DNA from: Nematostella vectensis
Lineage: Eukaryota > Cnidaria > Anthozoa > Actiniaria > Edwardsiidae
DNA length: 64,000 nt
Reading direction: 5' to 3'
NCBI RefSeq assembly: GCF_932526225.1
Contig: NC_064037.1
Span: forward strand, 13,591,703-13,655,702
Shown one piece after another: positions 20,850 through 32,064 of this stretch (positions within the stretch are counted from its first letter, which is position 1; every line of letters begins with the position of its first letter). A program made the translations under genes and the position numbers. Below the pieces are notes generated by a model, which was not told where the DNA came from, ran no database searches, and worked only from the letters and a program-made list of their open reading frames with translations.

Positions 20850-21095
20850 GATGGTCAAATGATTACCTTTTTAAGGCGGTACGCGTCAGTGTCGAGCAAA
20901 CCGAAGTCACCAAGCTCGCAAATACTACCATTACAGCCGATTTCATCTTCGCCAATACAGCACGATAAACACGAGTTGGAAAAACTGTTCACAGGTGTTA
21001 AGTACCATAAAGAAAAAAAACAGGTGTCAAAAGGGCACAAAAAGGGATCAGTTCCGCAAAATATCTCTTCCGCAGCCCGTTTTTTTTCTGGCTAG
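20850..21095 (+). other. Unassigned ORF, possible first exon
   Basis: An open frame beginning at an ATG near 20860 starts M-I-T-F-L-R-R-Y-A-S-V-S-S-K-P, which looks like a mitochondrial targeting peptide (hydrophobic, Arg-rich, acidic-free). It then becomes Ser/Lys-rich and stops at 21095. It lies head-to-head with the CapA-like gene, so a shared promoter is possible. The 3' end runs into a large foldback repeat, and no further exon was found. It could be a chance frame. Confidence 0.25.
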
Positions 21096-22200
21096 GAAGA
21101 TGTTAGACCACTCGCAAATTTGTGTAGTCGAACTAGTTGGGCTTGGAATGTTTTGGTGCACTGGAGCGGTTATACGGGCAACTATTCATGTGCTAAGAAT
21201 CCTAACCACTTATGGCTAGGAAAAAAAGAAATGGTCTCCTGGGAAAAAGAGAACAGATAATCTTCTCCTAGCAACTTTTTAAATGAACATATTTGGCATC
21301 AGAAAATATTCAAACGACGAAATATGCCATTTTAACGTGTTTCGGGAATGGGGGGGCACGAGTTGGACAAACGAATTTAAAGAGAAAGATTTGTTCACAG
21401 GTGTTAAATACCCGCAAAGCATCTTTTAATTGAGCTACAATCATATGAAGGTAGAGAAAAAGACATGGTGATGTAAACTATTTTCGTGATTCTTGAAAAG
21501 CCTAAAAACAAATTTATGATTCGTGATCAAGTACTCTATATTGATCCGTGATAGGGGATATGTTTACTTTCGTGATCCGTGATAACGCTTGACAAAATTC
21601 GTTAGAATACCGTAGACGAGAATAAATGCCACAAAATGATTGACTAGAAAAACCTTTGCAGTTGTTAAAAAAATGCAATTCTAGGCTGTCTAGAATTTAC
21701 TTCGTAAATTCTTACTTTCGGATCATAAGTTAACTTTTAAGCATCTTGAGAATACGTCATGTAGCGAAGGTAATCAATCCTCTTAGGAGATATTCAATTG
21801 TAGTGTCATTTATCTTGCTTTTTAATTATTCAAATTGGTTTTCCGGACTAGCTCTGTGTTATTATATCGATGTGGGGGTAAAGACGGGGTGAAGCGATAA
21901 AAATTTTAGAGTATAAAAAACTTCGTAACTCAATGGCATACAACGAGCACCCCTTCCAAAAACACGTTAAAATGGTATATTTCGTCGTTTCAATATGTTC
22001 TGATGCCAAAATATCCATTTTAAAAGTTGGTGGGGGAAAATTACCGCTTCCTTTTCCCCAGGAGGGGCCATTCCTTTTTCAAGCCAGCAGTGGTTAGGAA
22101 TTTTAGCACATAAATAATTGCCTCTTATAACCGATCGAGAAGACTTTTCCCTAAGCATTCACTCCAGCTCCCCAAAAAATATTCCCAGCACAACTAGTTC
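21095..22200. repeat. Large foldback element, ~1.1 kb between arm ends
   Basis: The outer inverted segments share AGTCGAACTAGTTG (21127) with its complement at 22183. Inner segments at 21266-21350 and 21965-22050 share CGACGAAATATGCCATTTTA and GGCATCAGAA in opposite orientation. The arms are interrupted by small indels. About 600 bp of AT-rich DNA lies between them with no ORF of note. This looks like a non-autonomous DNA transposon with long terminal inverted repeats. Confidence 0.75.
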
Positions 22201-22376
22201 GACTCCAAATATTTCAGATCCGTTTTGTATCCTGGTATCGTGAATCTTCCACTGGTACACATTAGATCATTTCATAAACAGGGTTAACCACCTATTTTGA
22301 ATATCAATCTTTCGCAAACTGTTTCTGTATACGGTTCCGGTTTCCTTGGGGCCCCTCCTGCCGGGATACACTCCTT

Positions 22377-22460
22377 TTGTATTATCAGAACCTTTTTTTA
22401 TAAGAACGTCTAGCCGTAAATTTCACCAAATTTTATTATTAATTTTTTAGCTTCGACGTT
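22377..22460. mobile_element. Truncated MITE of the TATAAGAAC family
   Basis: TACACTCCTTTTGTATTATC, then ACCTTTTTTTATAAGAACGTC and TTTCACCAAATTTTA match one end of the elements at 34891-35220 and 55119-55448. The other end is missing. Confidence 0.65.
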
Positions 22461-22727
22461 AGTCCACACTGTCGTACAACCTGCCCTTGACCTGCTTAAG
22501 AAACGCCTAGGAGGAGGCTACCCGCTAAAGGCTTTGCAGTAGCGACAAAGAAATGTTTCTGGGATAGTTGAGAAACATTTTCGTGTCGCGTTCTACAAAA
22601 TTTGTCGAGCACTTGTTTCTGGTCGGTAGTACCTGAACTAGGAAACATTTGAGAGACATGTCGCACGAAGGCGGACACAGGGGGGGAGGGGGAGGGGTGC
22701 GCAGGGAGCGAAATTGGGTAATTTCTT

Positions 22728-22810
22728 ATTAAAGATGGACCTGCGGTATAAAATACCCATGTTGTGCGGGGGTGCGCAGGGGCTGCACCTGCGGTATAAA
22801 AGGCCGTGCC
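22728..22810 (+). promoter_or_regulatory. Tandem TATA-box core promoter duplication
   Basis: ACCTGCGGTATAAAA occurs twice, at 22739-22753 and 22787-22801, 48 bp apart, each preceded by GGGGTGCGCAGGG-like DNA. The second copy (TATAAAAGG) is a strong TATA consensus. No coding exon was recognised within 300 bp downstream, so the target transcript is unknown; it could be the promoter of a repeat. Confidence 0.4.
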
Positions 22811-22919
22811 CAGGGGCAGATGGCGACTCACTCAAACCGTCAAGTAGTGCAGAGCTTTACCACTTTTCTTTCCCATGTGTCATAAACACTAAAATTTCCG
22901 AAGAAATAATAGAAACATA

Positions 22920-23530
22920 ATAAATTGAATACCTTACACACATCCTACAAACCATCTTGTTGTGTTATAAAAAGAAACATATCTATGATATAAATGAATT
23001 TATTTTGAATTTTTGCGCGCAAAAAAATCCGGCGTGTTGCAGGTTTTTGACAATGCCTTAGTCACCTTGACCTAAACAATGCGCATGATGTCTGCGCAGT
23101 TGGGAGATTTGAAATTTGATTTGAGCCAAAAACCTATCAAAGTGAATTCATCTTTTGACGAAGTACTCTGGTAAACACAGGCAGCTCAAGCTCATTATAT
23201 GTAATTTGACGGTCAACATTCAAAATCTTCGAAATTGTGTATTTATAAATAAAATGACTTGCAATGACTCACTTGTTGTGTCGTTTATTACTCGACCGAG
23301 TTTGAAGCCATTCGGCAGGGATATCACAGAGTTTTCTCCCCCACTATAAATATAATTATTATATATACATATTATATTATATACGGATTTTCCCGCCAAA
23401 ACTTGGAATTATCACTCCCCTTTCGTGGGGCCTGGAAAATTTTCAAATATCTGTAGGAGATTAAAATTTAAATCAAATTCAATTCTCTTTTGAGAATTAT
23501 ATATGCTTCCTTTTGGCTAGATTGATATAA
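22920..23530. other. AT-rich intergenic DNA, nothing recognised
   Basis: Contains an ATATATAT-rich stretch near 23350-23385 and nothing else recognised. Confidence 0.45.
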
Positions 23531-23774
23531 GTGAAATGTTTTAAGAACTTTATAGAAAAGCTAAATAGCTTCAGCGAGACTGGCCGAGGCCGAGTCCGCC
23601 ATTTTCCGAGCATGCGCTGTGATCACCTTGCTGCAAGATTTCAGCAGCCACGATGTGGAGTTTTCCAGAGCCCTTCGTTTGGCGACGCATGCGCAGAAAT
23701 AAGAAGGGCTCTGAGGACGAGATTGGGAAATCTTCAAATAATATGCTTTTTTCATTTGATACCTATGACTGCGC

Positions 23775-23822
23775 ACCCCCCCCCCCCCCCCCCCCCACCA
23801 CCACCACACACACACACAAACC
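23775..23822. repeat. Poly-C, CCA and CA microsatellite
   Basis: About 20 C bases followed by (CCA)n and (CA)n. Further homopolymer tracts lie at 24050-24076 (C), 24401-24419 (G), 24470-24486 (G) and 24715-24726 (C). Long frames of Pro, Gly or His through these tracts are artefacts. Confidence 0.85.
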
Positions 23823-24375
23823 CCAATCCTGGAAACGATACAAGTCGCCTTATTCGCCTTAAATTTCCCGGAAGATACTGCCATATCAAAAGCAGTCTCC
23901 TTCTTCTTCTACAACCTCTTCTAAAGCGGAATATACAAAGGAAGAACAATGCGTCACTACCTATGAAACCCCGTACGGACCCACAGAGGAGGACAGTTTT
24001 GGCCCAGTACAACTGAGGGGCTGTTAAGGTAGCCTGTTTAAAACTGTCGCCCCCCTCCCCCCCCCCCCCCCCCCCCTGGGACCTGGAGGTAGTACACAAG
24101 TGCATAGACATAGACTGAAACGAGACAATCAGGCTTAAGCTCATTTTATTAATTACATGGCATAATGTATTATCGATTCCACTCAATTCGTGCTATCCTT
24201 AATTGCTTTGGGTGTAATCTATAACACCTTCCGCCCTGGTTCGTTAAGAACGAATTAAAATTCGTCAAAAGAGCAATCAACTGGCCAGCGTCCAGTCTTA
24301 CATAATAACATTACTTTTTCCACAAATATGAGATCCCTATGGCTAGCATCATAGCTGAGAAGAAGGAGCTCAGTA

Positions 24376-24760
24376 CTGGCCCGTACCCAGGATTTTTCTT
24401 GGGGGGGGGGGGGGGGGGGTTGGGGTGGTGGGTGGGGTGCGAAATCCGAAGTGGACCTAATTTTTCCGGGGGGGGGGGGGGGGGGAGAGAGTGAGTTCTC
24501 TGATAAAAATCTGACCACCCCCGAAAAAAACAAAAAGGAAAATTTTTTTTATGCCTTTGCAGTATCTCCACGGGACGTTTATTGGACGTTTATCGGATTC
24601 GGCAACATACCAAAGTGATCTAGCTTATGCTTTATAGTTTCATCTACAAATAGCATGTTTATTGAGAACCGAAAGTAGACCTTCGGCAATTGTGTGCGTG
24701 CGCACCCCCTGCATCCCCCCCCCCTCCCGCTGGGTACGGGCCTGCAGTACAGATTCTCAT
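24376..24760. repeat. Cluster of GGCCCGTACCCAGG repeats beside G/C tracts
   Basis: TGGCCCGTACCCAGGATTTTTC (24378) precedes a 19-base G tract. A reverse-oriented relative (GGGTACGGGCCTGCAGTAC, 24733) follows a C tract. They belong to the same group as 15820 and 50535. Confidence 0.5.
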
Positions 24761-25034
24761 TTTTCCGGACATGAAAAAGCTTGCAATAAGTTCGACTCTT
24801 GTCCCATCTCCATGTTGCTCGGTTACGTGCTTCATACAAAAATTTGCGTGATACACACTTGTCCCCGCCCTGGTATACCAGGCTTCACATGACAAATTCT
24901 TGCCCCACCTTTGATGTATATACAATAAATTACGCGATAATCCCTCGTTTCGCTTAAATAATTATGACTAAATCTTCAACTCGATACACGTAATTCGCAT
25001 GACAAACTTTTGTTCCGCCGTACTATACACAGAC

Positions 25035-25730
25035 TCGCGTGACAAACTTCTGACCCTATCATACTATACGTGGTCTATACATAAAATCTTGCCCATACCT
25101 CATTATATATAAACTCGCGTGACGAACTCTCGCCCCCCATCATACTATCCATAAACTCGCGTGACGAACTCTTGCTCCCCCCCCCCCCCCCCCACACACA
25201 CATACTATACATAAACTCGCGTGGCGAACTCTCGCCCCCCATCATACTATCCATAAACTCGCGTGGCGAACTCTCGCCCCCCATCATACTATCCATAAAC
25301 TCGCGTGACGAACTCTCGCTCCCCCCCCCCCCCCCCCAACACACACACACATCATACTATACGTAAACTCGCGTGGCGAACTCTCGTCGCCGGCCGCCTG
25401 TTCATAGACTCGCGTGACGAACTCTCGTCCCCGCCTGTACATAGACTTGCGTGACGAACTTTCGTCCCGTACATAAACTCGCGTGACGAACTCTCGCTCC
25501 CCCCCCCCCCCCCCCCCAACACACACACACACACACATCATACTATACGTAAACTCGCGTGGCGAACTCTCGTCGCCGGCCGCCTGTTCATAGACTCGCG
25601 TGACGAACTCTCGTCCCCGCCTGTACATAGACTTGCGTGACGAACTTTCGTCCCGTACATAGACTCGCGTGAAGAACTCTCGCCCCCTTCTGTACATAGA
25701 CTTACGTGACGAATTCTTGTCCCTGCAAAG
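25035..25730. repeat. Minisatellite of ~42-bp units with C tracts and a higher-order duplication
   Basis: Units of AAACTCGCGTGACGAACTCTCG plus a variable spacer (CATACTATACATA, or GCCTGTACATAGA) repeat from about 25035 to 25725. A block of about 180 bp containing a C tract, CA repeat and several units (25315-25490) is duplicated at 25495-25670. The frames on the minus strand (E-S-S-S-R-E-F repeats) are repeat artefacts. Confidence 0.85.
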
Positions 25731-25904
25731 TAAGGTAGTAATACATAAATTTGCGTAGCACAATTCTTGTCTTCGCAAAGATGTACACATAAGCTTGCAA
25801 CACGAGCTGTCGTCCATGACTCGGTTCCCGTGCACATGGTCTAATAATAATGGAATCAAAAAGCCCAAACTGTCGCGATCTCGTACCAGAACAATAAATA
25901 CAAT

Positions 25905-26045
25905 ACACAAAAACTGGAAATCGACTCTGCCAAATTTCCGTCTTTAATAAGACTTCTTCAGGAAGAAGAAGAAGAAGAAGAAGAAGTCTTATTAAAGACG
26001 AAAATTTGGCAGAGTCGATTTCCAGTTTTTGTGTATGGTCTAATA
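25905..26045. repeat. Perfect-type hairpin element with a GAA-repeat loop
   Basis: Positions 25905-25962 (ACAAAAACTGGAAATCGACTC..GACTTCTTC) are reverse-complementary to 25984-26034 with one or two differences, separated by a (GAA)n tract. The same family occurs in shorter form at 54707-54811. The hairpin could form a cruciform, and transcripts of it would be double-stranded. Confidence 0.85.
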
Positions 26046-26454
26046 ATAAAGTATAATACGACAATTACACTTACCCTCAGACACTAAAATGAGAGAATAA
26101 TTGATGCTAGTAATGCACTTGTCATATCAGAAAACGTTTAGAGGAGAAATAAAAATTGAAGGAGGCACGATTAACTAAACACGGCGATTGATTCCATAAT
26201 ATCATAACTATTGATTCCCGGGTTTGAAAATTTCTTAAACGCAAAACAAAGAAAAGAAAAACCAACTTATATTACCTGCAGATCCTTCGGTTATTCTTGC
26301 GACCTAAGCCTTGGGCCGCCTTGCGGGTGGTCTTGTTTGTTCTCCTGTCTGAGCATATGACTACCGGCTCCTCGCCCGGAACAGCATCAACATCAGCTAG
26401 CTACCCCCGGGGGGGGGGGACTCTCCAGAAAAATAGACGGGGTTGCTCTGCCTA

Positions 26455-26875
26455 TCTTTAAGGGTATACAATTCTTACAAACTGCTATCTCTTAGGGTTT
26501 GTTTTAGAATTTTTTTTCCGATTCTGCCATCTTTTAGGGGTTTTCACGCCGGGTGAGGAGGATTTTTCCGATTCTGCTATCTTTTAGGGTGTCTCACGCT
26601 AAATGGTGGGCAAATCGCTCTAAACGTATTTTACAATAAACCACAAGTCAACTGATCGGTTAATACTTTCGACTATATTGTCGGTAACATAACAATATAG
26701 GATCCCTCAGCCAATTAAAACGAGCATTGTTTTTTAATGCTATCTCTCAGGGTTAAAAATTCCTTCGACCACACCCAATGTGCTATCTCTTAGGGGTAAG
26801 AATTGTTGTCAATTTTAACCCTTAGGGTTAGGGTTAAAATAATTTTAACCCTTAGGGTTAAAATTGACTTTGCTG
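26455..26875. repeat. Dispersed GCTATCTCTTAGGG repeats and TTAGGG palindrome
   Basis: TGCTATCTCTTAGGGT or variants appear near 26483, 26527, 26575, 26739 and 26780. At 26812-26870 TTTTAACCCTTAGGGTTAGGG and its complement form a palindrome that includes two TTAGGG telomere-type units. This is too short to be a telomere remnant with any certainty. Confidence 0.5.
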
Positions 26876-26962
26876 TCGAGCACCCCCGTCTGTTTTTCTC
26901 GAAGTCCCGCCTGTTTTTCTCGAAGTAGAACCTGAGTACTCATGTTCTCCTGACTCTGCTCT

Positions 26963-26966
<4 letters not shown>

Positions 26967-26995
<29 letters not shown>
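26967..26995. repeat. Poly-T tract
   Basis: About 29 consecutive T bases about 150 bp upstream of the RNFT-like start codon. Confidence 0.9.
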
Positions 26996-27144
26996 CAATA
27001 AAAGGCCCAAAACACTCGAGACGCCTACGGAGGAGGCTACTACCCCTACCGATTATGCTCTCCGCTGATAAGAGAGGACTGCGGGCCTTGTCTCCTTTCC
27101 AGTCCCTCTCCTACACCACCAAAACACGAAAGCAAAAGCAAGCA

Positions 27145-30100
27145 ATGGCGGACGGTACTTTCAGTCCAACTGACTCAGGAGTTAGCAGGTCTTCCTCTAT
27201 GAACCGACAGAGAACTTCACACGTTAGATCAGCTTCTTGGTCTTACACGACAGGCAATGGTCAAATCAACTTGTCGAATCTCAACCCGATAACATCTGTT
27301 ATACGTGAATTTGTGCCCAGTTTCGGAGCAAGTCGTTCTTCTAATTCCCGTACAAGCGTTTCTTCTCCAAGATCACCAATGTCACCTTCTACATTTGTGG
27401 ATTTGTCTCAAGTTATGCCTTCAATGGAAGCGGGGATGACTAGAAATTCAGCTCGTATGAGAAATGAGTCGGGAAGATTTTCAAATCCAAACACAAACTC
27501 TGGAAATTCTTCGGACACCGAAGAACCGATACCGGAACAACAAGGAAGTACTGAGAACCAGACATCAAACAACGGGCGAAATCCAGCGGATAGAATGGAA
27601 TTCCAAGGCACAATATCGTATTTAGAAAGAAGTGTCCCCTTCGTGTTGTTGTTACTGAGCAGGATAATGTGGGACCATAGGCTAGGTAGGTACGGTATCT
27701 TTTCATAAGTTACTTCCGTGCATTCTTTTTTTATTCGCACATCTGGTTTCATCATGTATCGATATTACGGGAAGATGATCATCACATAGTGCAAAACGTT
27801 CTCTCCATTATCTGGGTGGTAGTGACAGTGACAATGTTGTGGGTTGTGTGTTGATGTACAATGCAGTATTGCTTTTATAAAACTTGAGCACCGTTTTGAA
27901 AACATCGGGATAATTAAGGACATGGCCTATGGTTTGTTAGACATACAACCTAGCTATACAAGCCAAGGGTTATAAAACCTGCATACAAATTTAATTTTCA
28001 TCTTAAAGAAGGCCAATCAGCCATAACTGAGTCACTCAAAGAATCAATTTTATCAGGTAACTCAAACAAGTACCTGAGATACGCTCAATCAAATATTGTT
28101 AATAATGTATATTAGACTTCAAACGATTTTTTAGGTTTCTTTCTGATGAAATGTTTTTATTTTCAATTATAAAAAATAACAAAGGAGTGGTTGGTTGACT
28201 TTTTTAAAGAAACTACTGAGACACTACTTTATCCCATGGATGGGTTGGGTGGGGGGCATGTGAAGGTTTGGGTGGCTATCTCATCCCCCATTTGTCCATC
28301 TGCCACTTTCATAGAGTCTCAATCTGCCATTTAATCAGACAGCAGCCACTGAACCCTGAAGACTGAAAGGGGGATTCTGGACTTGAGAAAAGTAAAAAGA
28401 GAAGAAAAAAAAACAAGAAAGAAACAATAAATATAGAGTTACCCCCCTATGCTTTACACGTTTTCCTGTGTGGTATATGGTAAATGATATATTTCTAAGC
28501 TAACTAGTTGTTATCAACAGGAATACTCGTGTTTATTGGATTATGTGGAACATTTCTTCATGCAAATAATACAATCAAAAGACAAGTGTCTTTGAAGGTA
28601 TATAGTACTACATGTTATATATAATCATTATGGGCATTCTTTCATAGGGCTAAAAAAGGGATTGGTTTTCTAATAGTTTAGTTCAGTAGTGCTTTAAATA
28701 TCTGAAGGCATAGAAAATTGAAAGGCTTATGCCTGGCAGGCTAAAATGTGAAAAAACAGACTTGGCTATATCTCTTTGTAAAATGAATCTTAGTTGTAAA
28801 AATGAGTTACACAAGACGTTGTTATATATGATATGTATTATTACCAGCCCTGTTAATAGACCTTCTTTAGATTACAGTATATCTGGGAATCCTTAAAGAC
28901 AATTCTTCATTTGTTTTTATCTTTTAGGACAGAAGACTTTACAGAATTTCAATGTGGACATTTTTGTTTTTATCAGGAAATGTGTTTTTTATTTATTATG
29001 TTTTCTATAACCAGCAATTAGAAAACTGGTAAGTTTAGCCTTGCATTTCTCATGGTCTTCTTATATCTACTTATCAAAAATAAAACAATTCTTAGAGTTT
29101 TCAAGATTTTCTTTTGCCCGCCATCCTGGTTGTAGATCAAATCCTCCACAGTTTTTAGTCTATTGAAAAAGTACTTTGTGAGATTGTGTATGTCATCTGA
29201 ATGGAATCCCACCCTTTTCCAAATATCCCTTATCAGAAAAACGGGGTTGTTGTCCTATGCGAGCTCCTTTGGTGTGGCTCTTGGTGTTCCAAGATAATGA
29301 TGCTCAGCTGATAAAAGATGATGATGTTCAGCTGATAAAAATGTATGAACTATTCTATTTCCAGCCTCATATTCAGAAGGCCTAACTTTGTATGAACTAT
29401 CTATTCCCAGCCTTATATTCAGAAGGCCTAACTTCCACCGAATGGAGGTTTGGATGGTGTTCTGGTGTGTGGGAATCACAGACTTTGTCATACGCTTTAT
29501 CACAATGGCGCTCAAGTCAGTTGTGATTGTAATGCATAGAAAGGTTATACCTTTCAGGAAAAGGGTAAGACACCCAACATATAGTTAATTGATTTTCTAA
29601 ACACTTCAAAACACTCTGCTACTGATCACACCTGATAGTGGCCCATTAGCTTAGTTATGTTTAGTTGAGCGTTAGGCCAAAAAAGGAAAGGAAGCTGGGC
29701 TGACTTTATTCAGAATTGCAGCCAAAGGCTGAATTACTCTGGATTTACATGTGCTGCCACGCAGTTTAAATGAATGAGAGAGTGTTAGTATGTTAATGCC
29801 ACGGCAGTAATGTTTCCCAAGTATGGATGTGTCCCTAAAGCTTAACTGATTCGTTAATATTAAGGCATAACAGGGCACTTGTCTTCAGAAAAGTATGTGA
29901 TAAAATTCTGTATATTTCTATATAGATAATCAATGAGATGTGTAGTGCCAAGTTGACTATTTGAAAACTCGAACTTGTGGCCTAATTGTTTTAGTATAAA
30001 TCCACTCTTATACTACCTTCAAATAAATGAAGATTTTAATAATTCTCAGTAATAAATAACTGCTTTTGTCACGACTTATTCGCTACTCACTATCTATGGC

Positions 30101-32064
30101 TTAATAGATAGTAAGGGAGCCATTCAAATTGTGAGATTCGTGATAGTATACGAGTGGATATTTGTGCATTACCATTATTGTTCTGTTACAGTACATTCAA
30201 TCTCATGGCAAAGTCATTTGTCCAAACAGCTATTCAATACATACTGTACACAAATTCAATACATACTGTACACAAATAGCTGCCTCCTGCCCCTTTTATT
30301 TTGAAATATCGCTTTGAGATTTATTATTTCTTTGACTCAATGTTGTTCTTGTTATCAGGGCAAATACTACATGTTGCTTGAGCATCTTTCTCAATTCTAT
30401 CGTATGCTGGTCCCCATCGCGTTATGGTTTGGCTACTTCACTGATTATAACTATGGAGGAGAGTACTTTGCATTTGTTGCAACGTCCATTTATATTATTC
30501 TCAAGGTGAGCTCAAAATTATTTCTTTACTGTTGTAAACTCCCAAAGTCCTAAACCTAGAGTGGTCTGTAGACTTTTAATCCATTGAGCCCTAAACAGGC
30601 CTGTACCGGCTTGTAGAAGTATACCCAACAACCCAAAAATTCATAAATGCAAAAAAAAAACACACACAGTCTAAGGGATAAATGGTCTTGAAGATATGCA
30701 TCCCACAGATCCAAAGGTTATAGCATCTACTGTTCAGTCAAAGAATAGCTAATTTCAAATTGAATAAGGGAAAAACCGCAACCCTCTTCCCCTCTCACCT
30801 GGCATTGTTTGAGAAAGCTAGCAACACTAAAGTAGATTTAGATGTGTAAGAAAGAAGTATGGAAGATGTTGCTCTTATCTCCATAAAGGTCGTATTAGGA
30901 ATCAGGATTTGTGACAAAATCGGAGTGGTAAGACACCCTTCAGCTTCAGCCGCTAATGTTGATAATTTTGATTACTAGAAATGATGTTTCTGTTATTTAT
31001 TTGTCAACAATATTTCTCCTCAGGCAAGGATGTTATTTGGCAAGATCAAGGAAGTTCATAGTGCATACCAGACGTTTCGACGTGATGTGGTATGTGCCAA
31101 AGTGCTAAACATTACTTGATAAGTAATGGGTTTTCATAATTACCTACTTATGCTCTCCATCCCCACGGCAGCATTTTCCCCCTTTTCTTACTAACTACGC
31201 ATTCCTTATCGTTGTTTCATTAGTTTATGTTTTCGTTTACTTTTGGTAGCAATATGGTTCAGTGCCATCCAAGGAGCAAATAATGGAGGCTGGTAACTCA
31301 TGTCCGATCTGCCAAGAAGAACTTGCAGAACCAATCATGCTACGCACTTGTAAGGTATGCTTTGTAATGCCCACCTGCCAAGTAAAACTTGCTAAACAAA
31401 TTATGCTACGCACTTGTAAGGTATGCTTTGTAATGTCCAATCTGCCAAGAAGAACTTCTAAACCAATCATACTCGACACTTGTAAGGTATGCTTTGTAGT
31501 GTCCAATCTGTCAAGTAGAACTTGCTGAACCAATCATTCTCGACACCTGTAAGGTATGCTTTGTGATGTCCAATCTTCTAAGTAGAACTTGCTGAACCAA
31601 TCATTCCCGACACCTGTAAGGTATGCTTTGTAATGTCCAATCTTATAAGTAGGACTTGCTGAACCAATCATACTCGACACTTGTAAGGTATGCTTGGTAA
31701 TGTCCAATCTGTCAAGTAGAACTTGCTGAACTAATAATATTCGACACTTGTAAGGTATGTATGGTATTTTATCTTCTCGGAAAGTCTTCCAGTCACCCAG
31801 TCCTTTTTCATTTTCCCTGGTTCAACAACGCCTACGCAGACCTTTTTGCTGTTTGCAAACAACTTTAGTAGGTACGAAAATATAGTATATTGCACAATCC
31901 ATGCAGTTTACACTGGACATTTTTTTTTACAGCACATCTTCTGTGAGGATTGCATCTCGCTGTGGTTCGACCGGGAGCAGACCTGCCCAATGTGCAGGGC
32001 ACGCGTTGCCGGCGACCCCATGTGGAGAGATGGAACCACTGCAGCATATGTGCAGGTCTTCTGA
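27145..32064 (+). CDS. RNFT: RING finger and transmembrane domain protein, RNFT1/RNFT2-like E3 ubiquitin ligase
   Basis: Eight exons: 27145-27685, 28521-28597, 28928-29028, 29411-29564, 30359-30505, 31024-31089, 31250-31354, 31933-32064. All phases agree, giving 440 residues. Residues 1-155 are Ser/Asn-rich and disordered. Several hydrophobic segments follow (F-V-L-L-L-L-S at the exon 1 end, I-L-V-F-I-G-L, W-T-F-L-F-L-S, W-M-V-F-W-C-V-G). The C-terminus is a C3HC4 RING split by an intron: C-P-I-C-Q-E-E-L..C-K, then H-I-F-C-E-D-C-I-S-L-W-F and C-P-M-C. It ends with the family-typical W-R-D-G-T-T. RNFT proteins are ER-membrane ubiquitin ligases that act in ER-associated degradation. ATG 27145 was chosen because the in-frame ATG at 27055 is in 5' repeat-like DNA; the upstream one cannot be excluded. 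Vertebrate RNFT1 and RNFT2 cannot be told apart here. Confidence 0.92.
29343..29434 (+). repeat. 46-bp tandem duplication of a splice acceptor and exon start in the RNFT-like gene
   Basis: ATGAACTAT..CCAG followed by CCTCATATTCAGAAGG and CCTAACTT is present twice, with acceptors ending at 29364 and 29410. Only the second keeps the frame. Using the first adds 46 nt and reaches a TGA within 30 nt. Confidence 0.85.
31341..31765 (+). repeat. 66-bp minisatellite built from the RING exon end and splice donor
   Basis: Seven units with spacing of 66 bp, each containing TGTAAG followed by GTATGC. The first is the real exon end at 31354 (encoding L-R-T-C-K). About 53 nt of each unit matches the exon (GCCAAGAAGAACTTGC, CCAATCATGC) and about 13 nt matches the intron. 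The copies lie downstream of the exon in intron 7. Confidence 0.9.

Noticed and set aside
23531..24016. 161-codon frame with poly-Pro
   Set aside because: Runs through C homopolymer and CA microsatellite; no domain and no splice context.
25284..25910. Long minus-strand frames with E-S-S-S-R-E-F repeats
   Set aside because: Minisatellite with C tracts and CA repeats; no non-repetitive domain.
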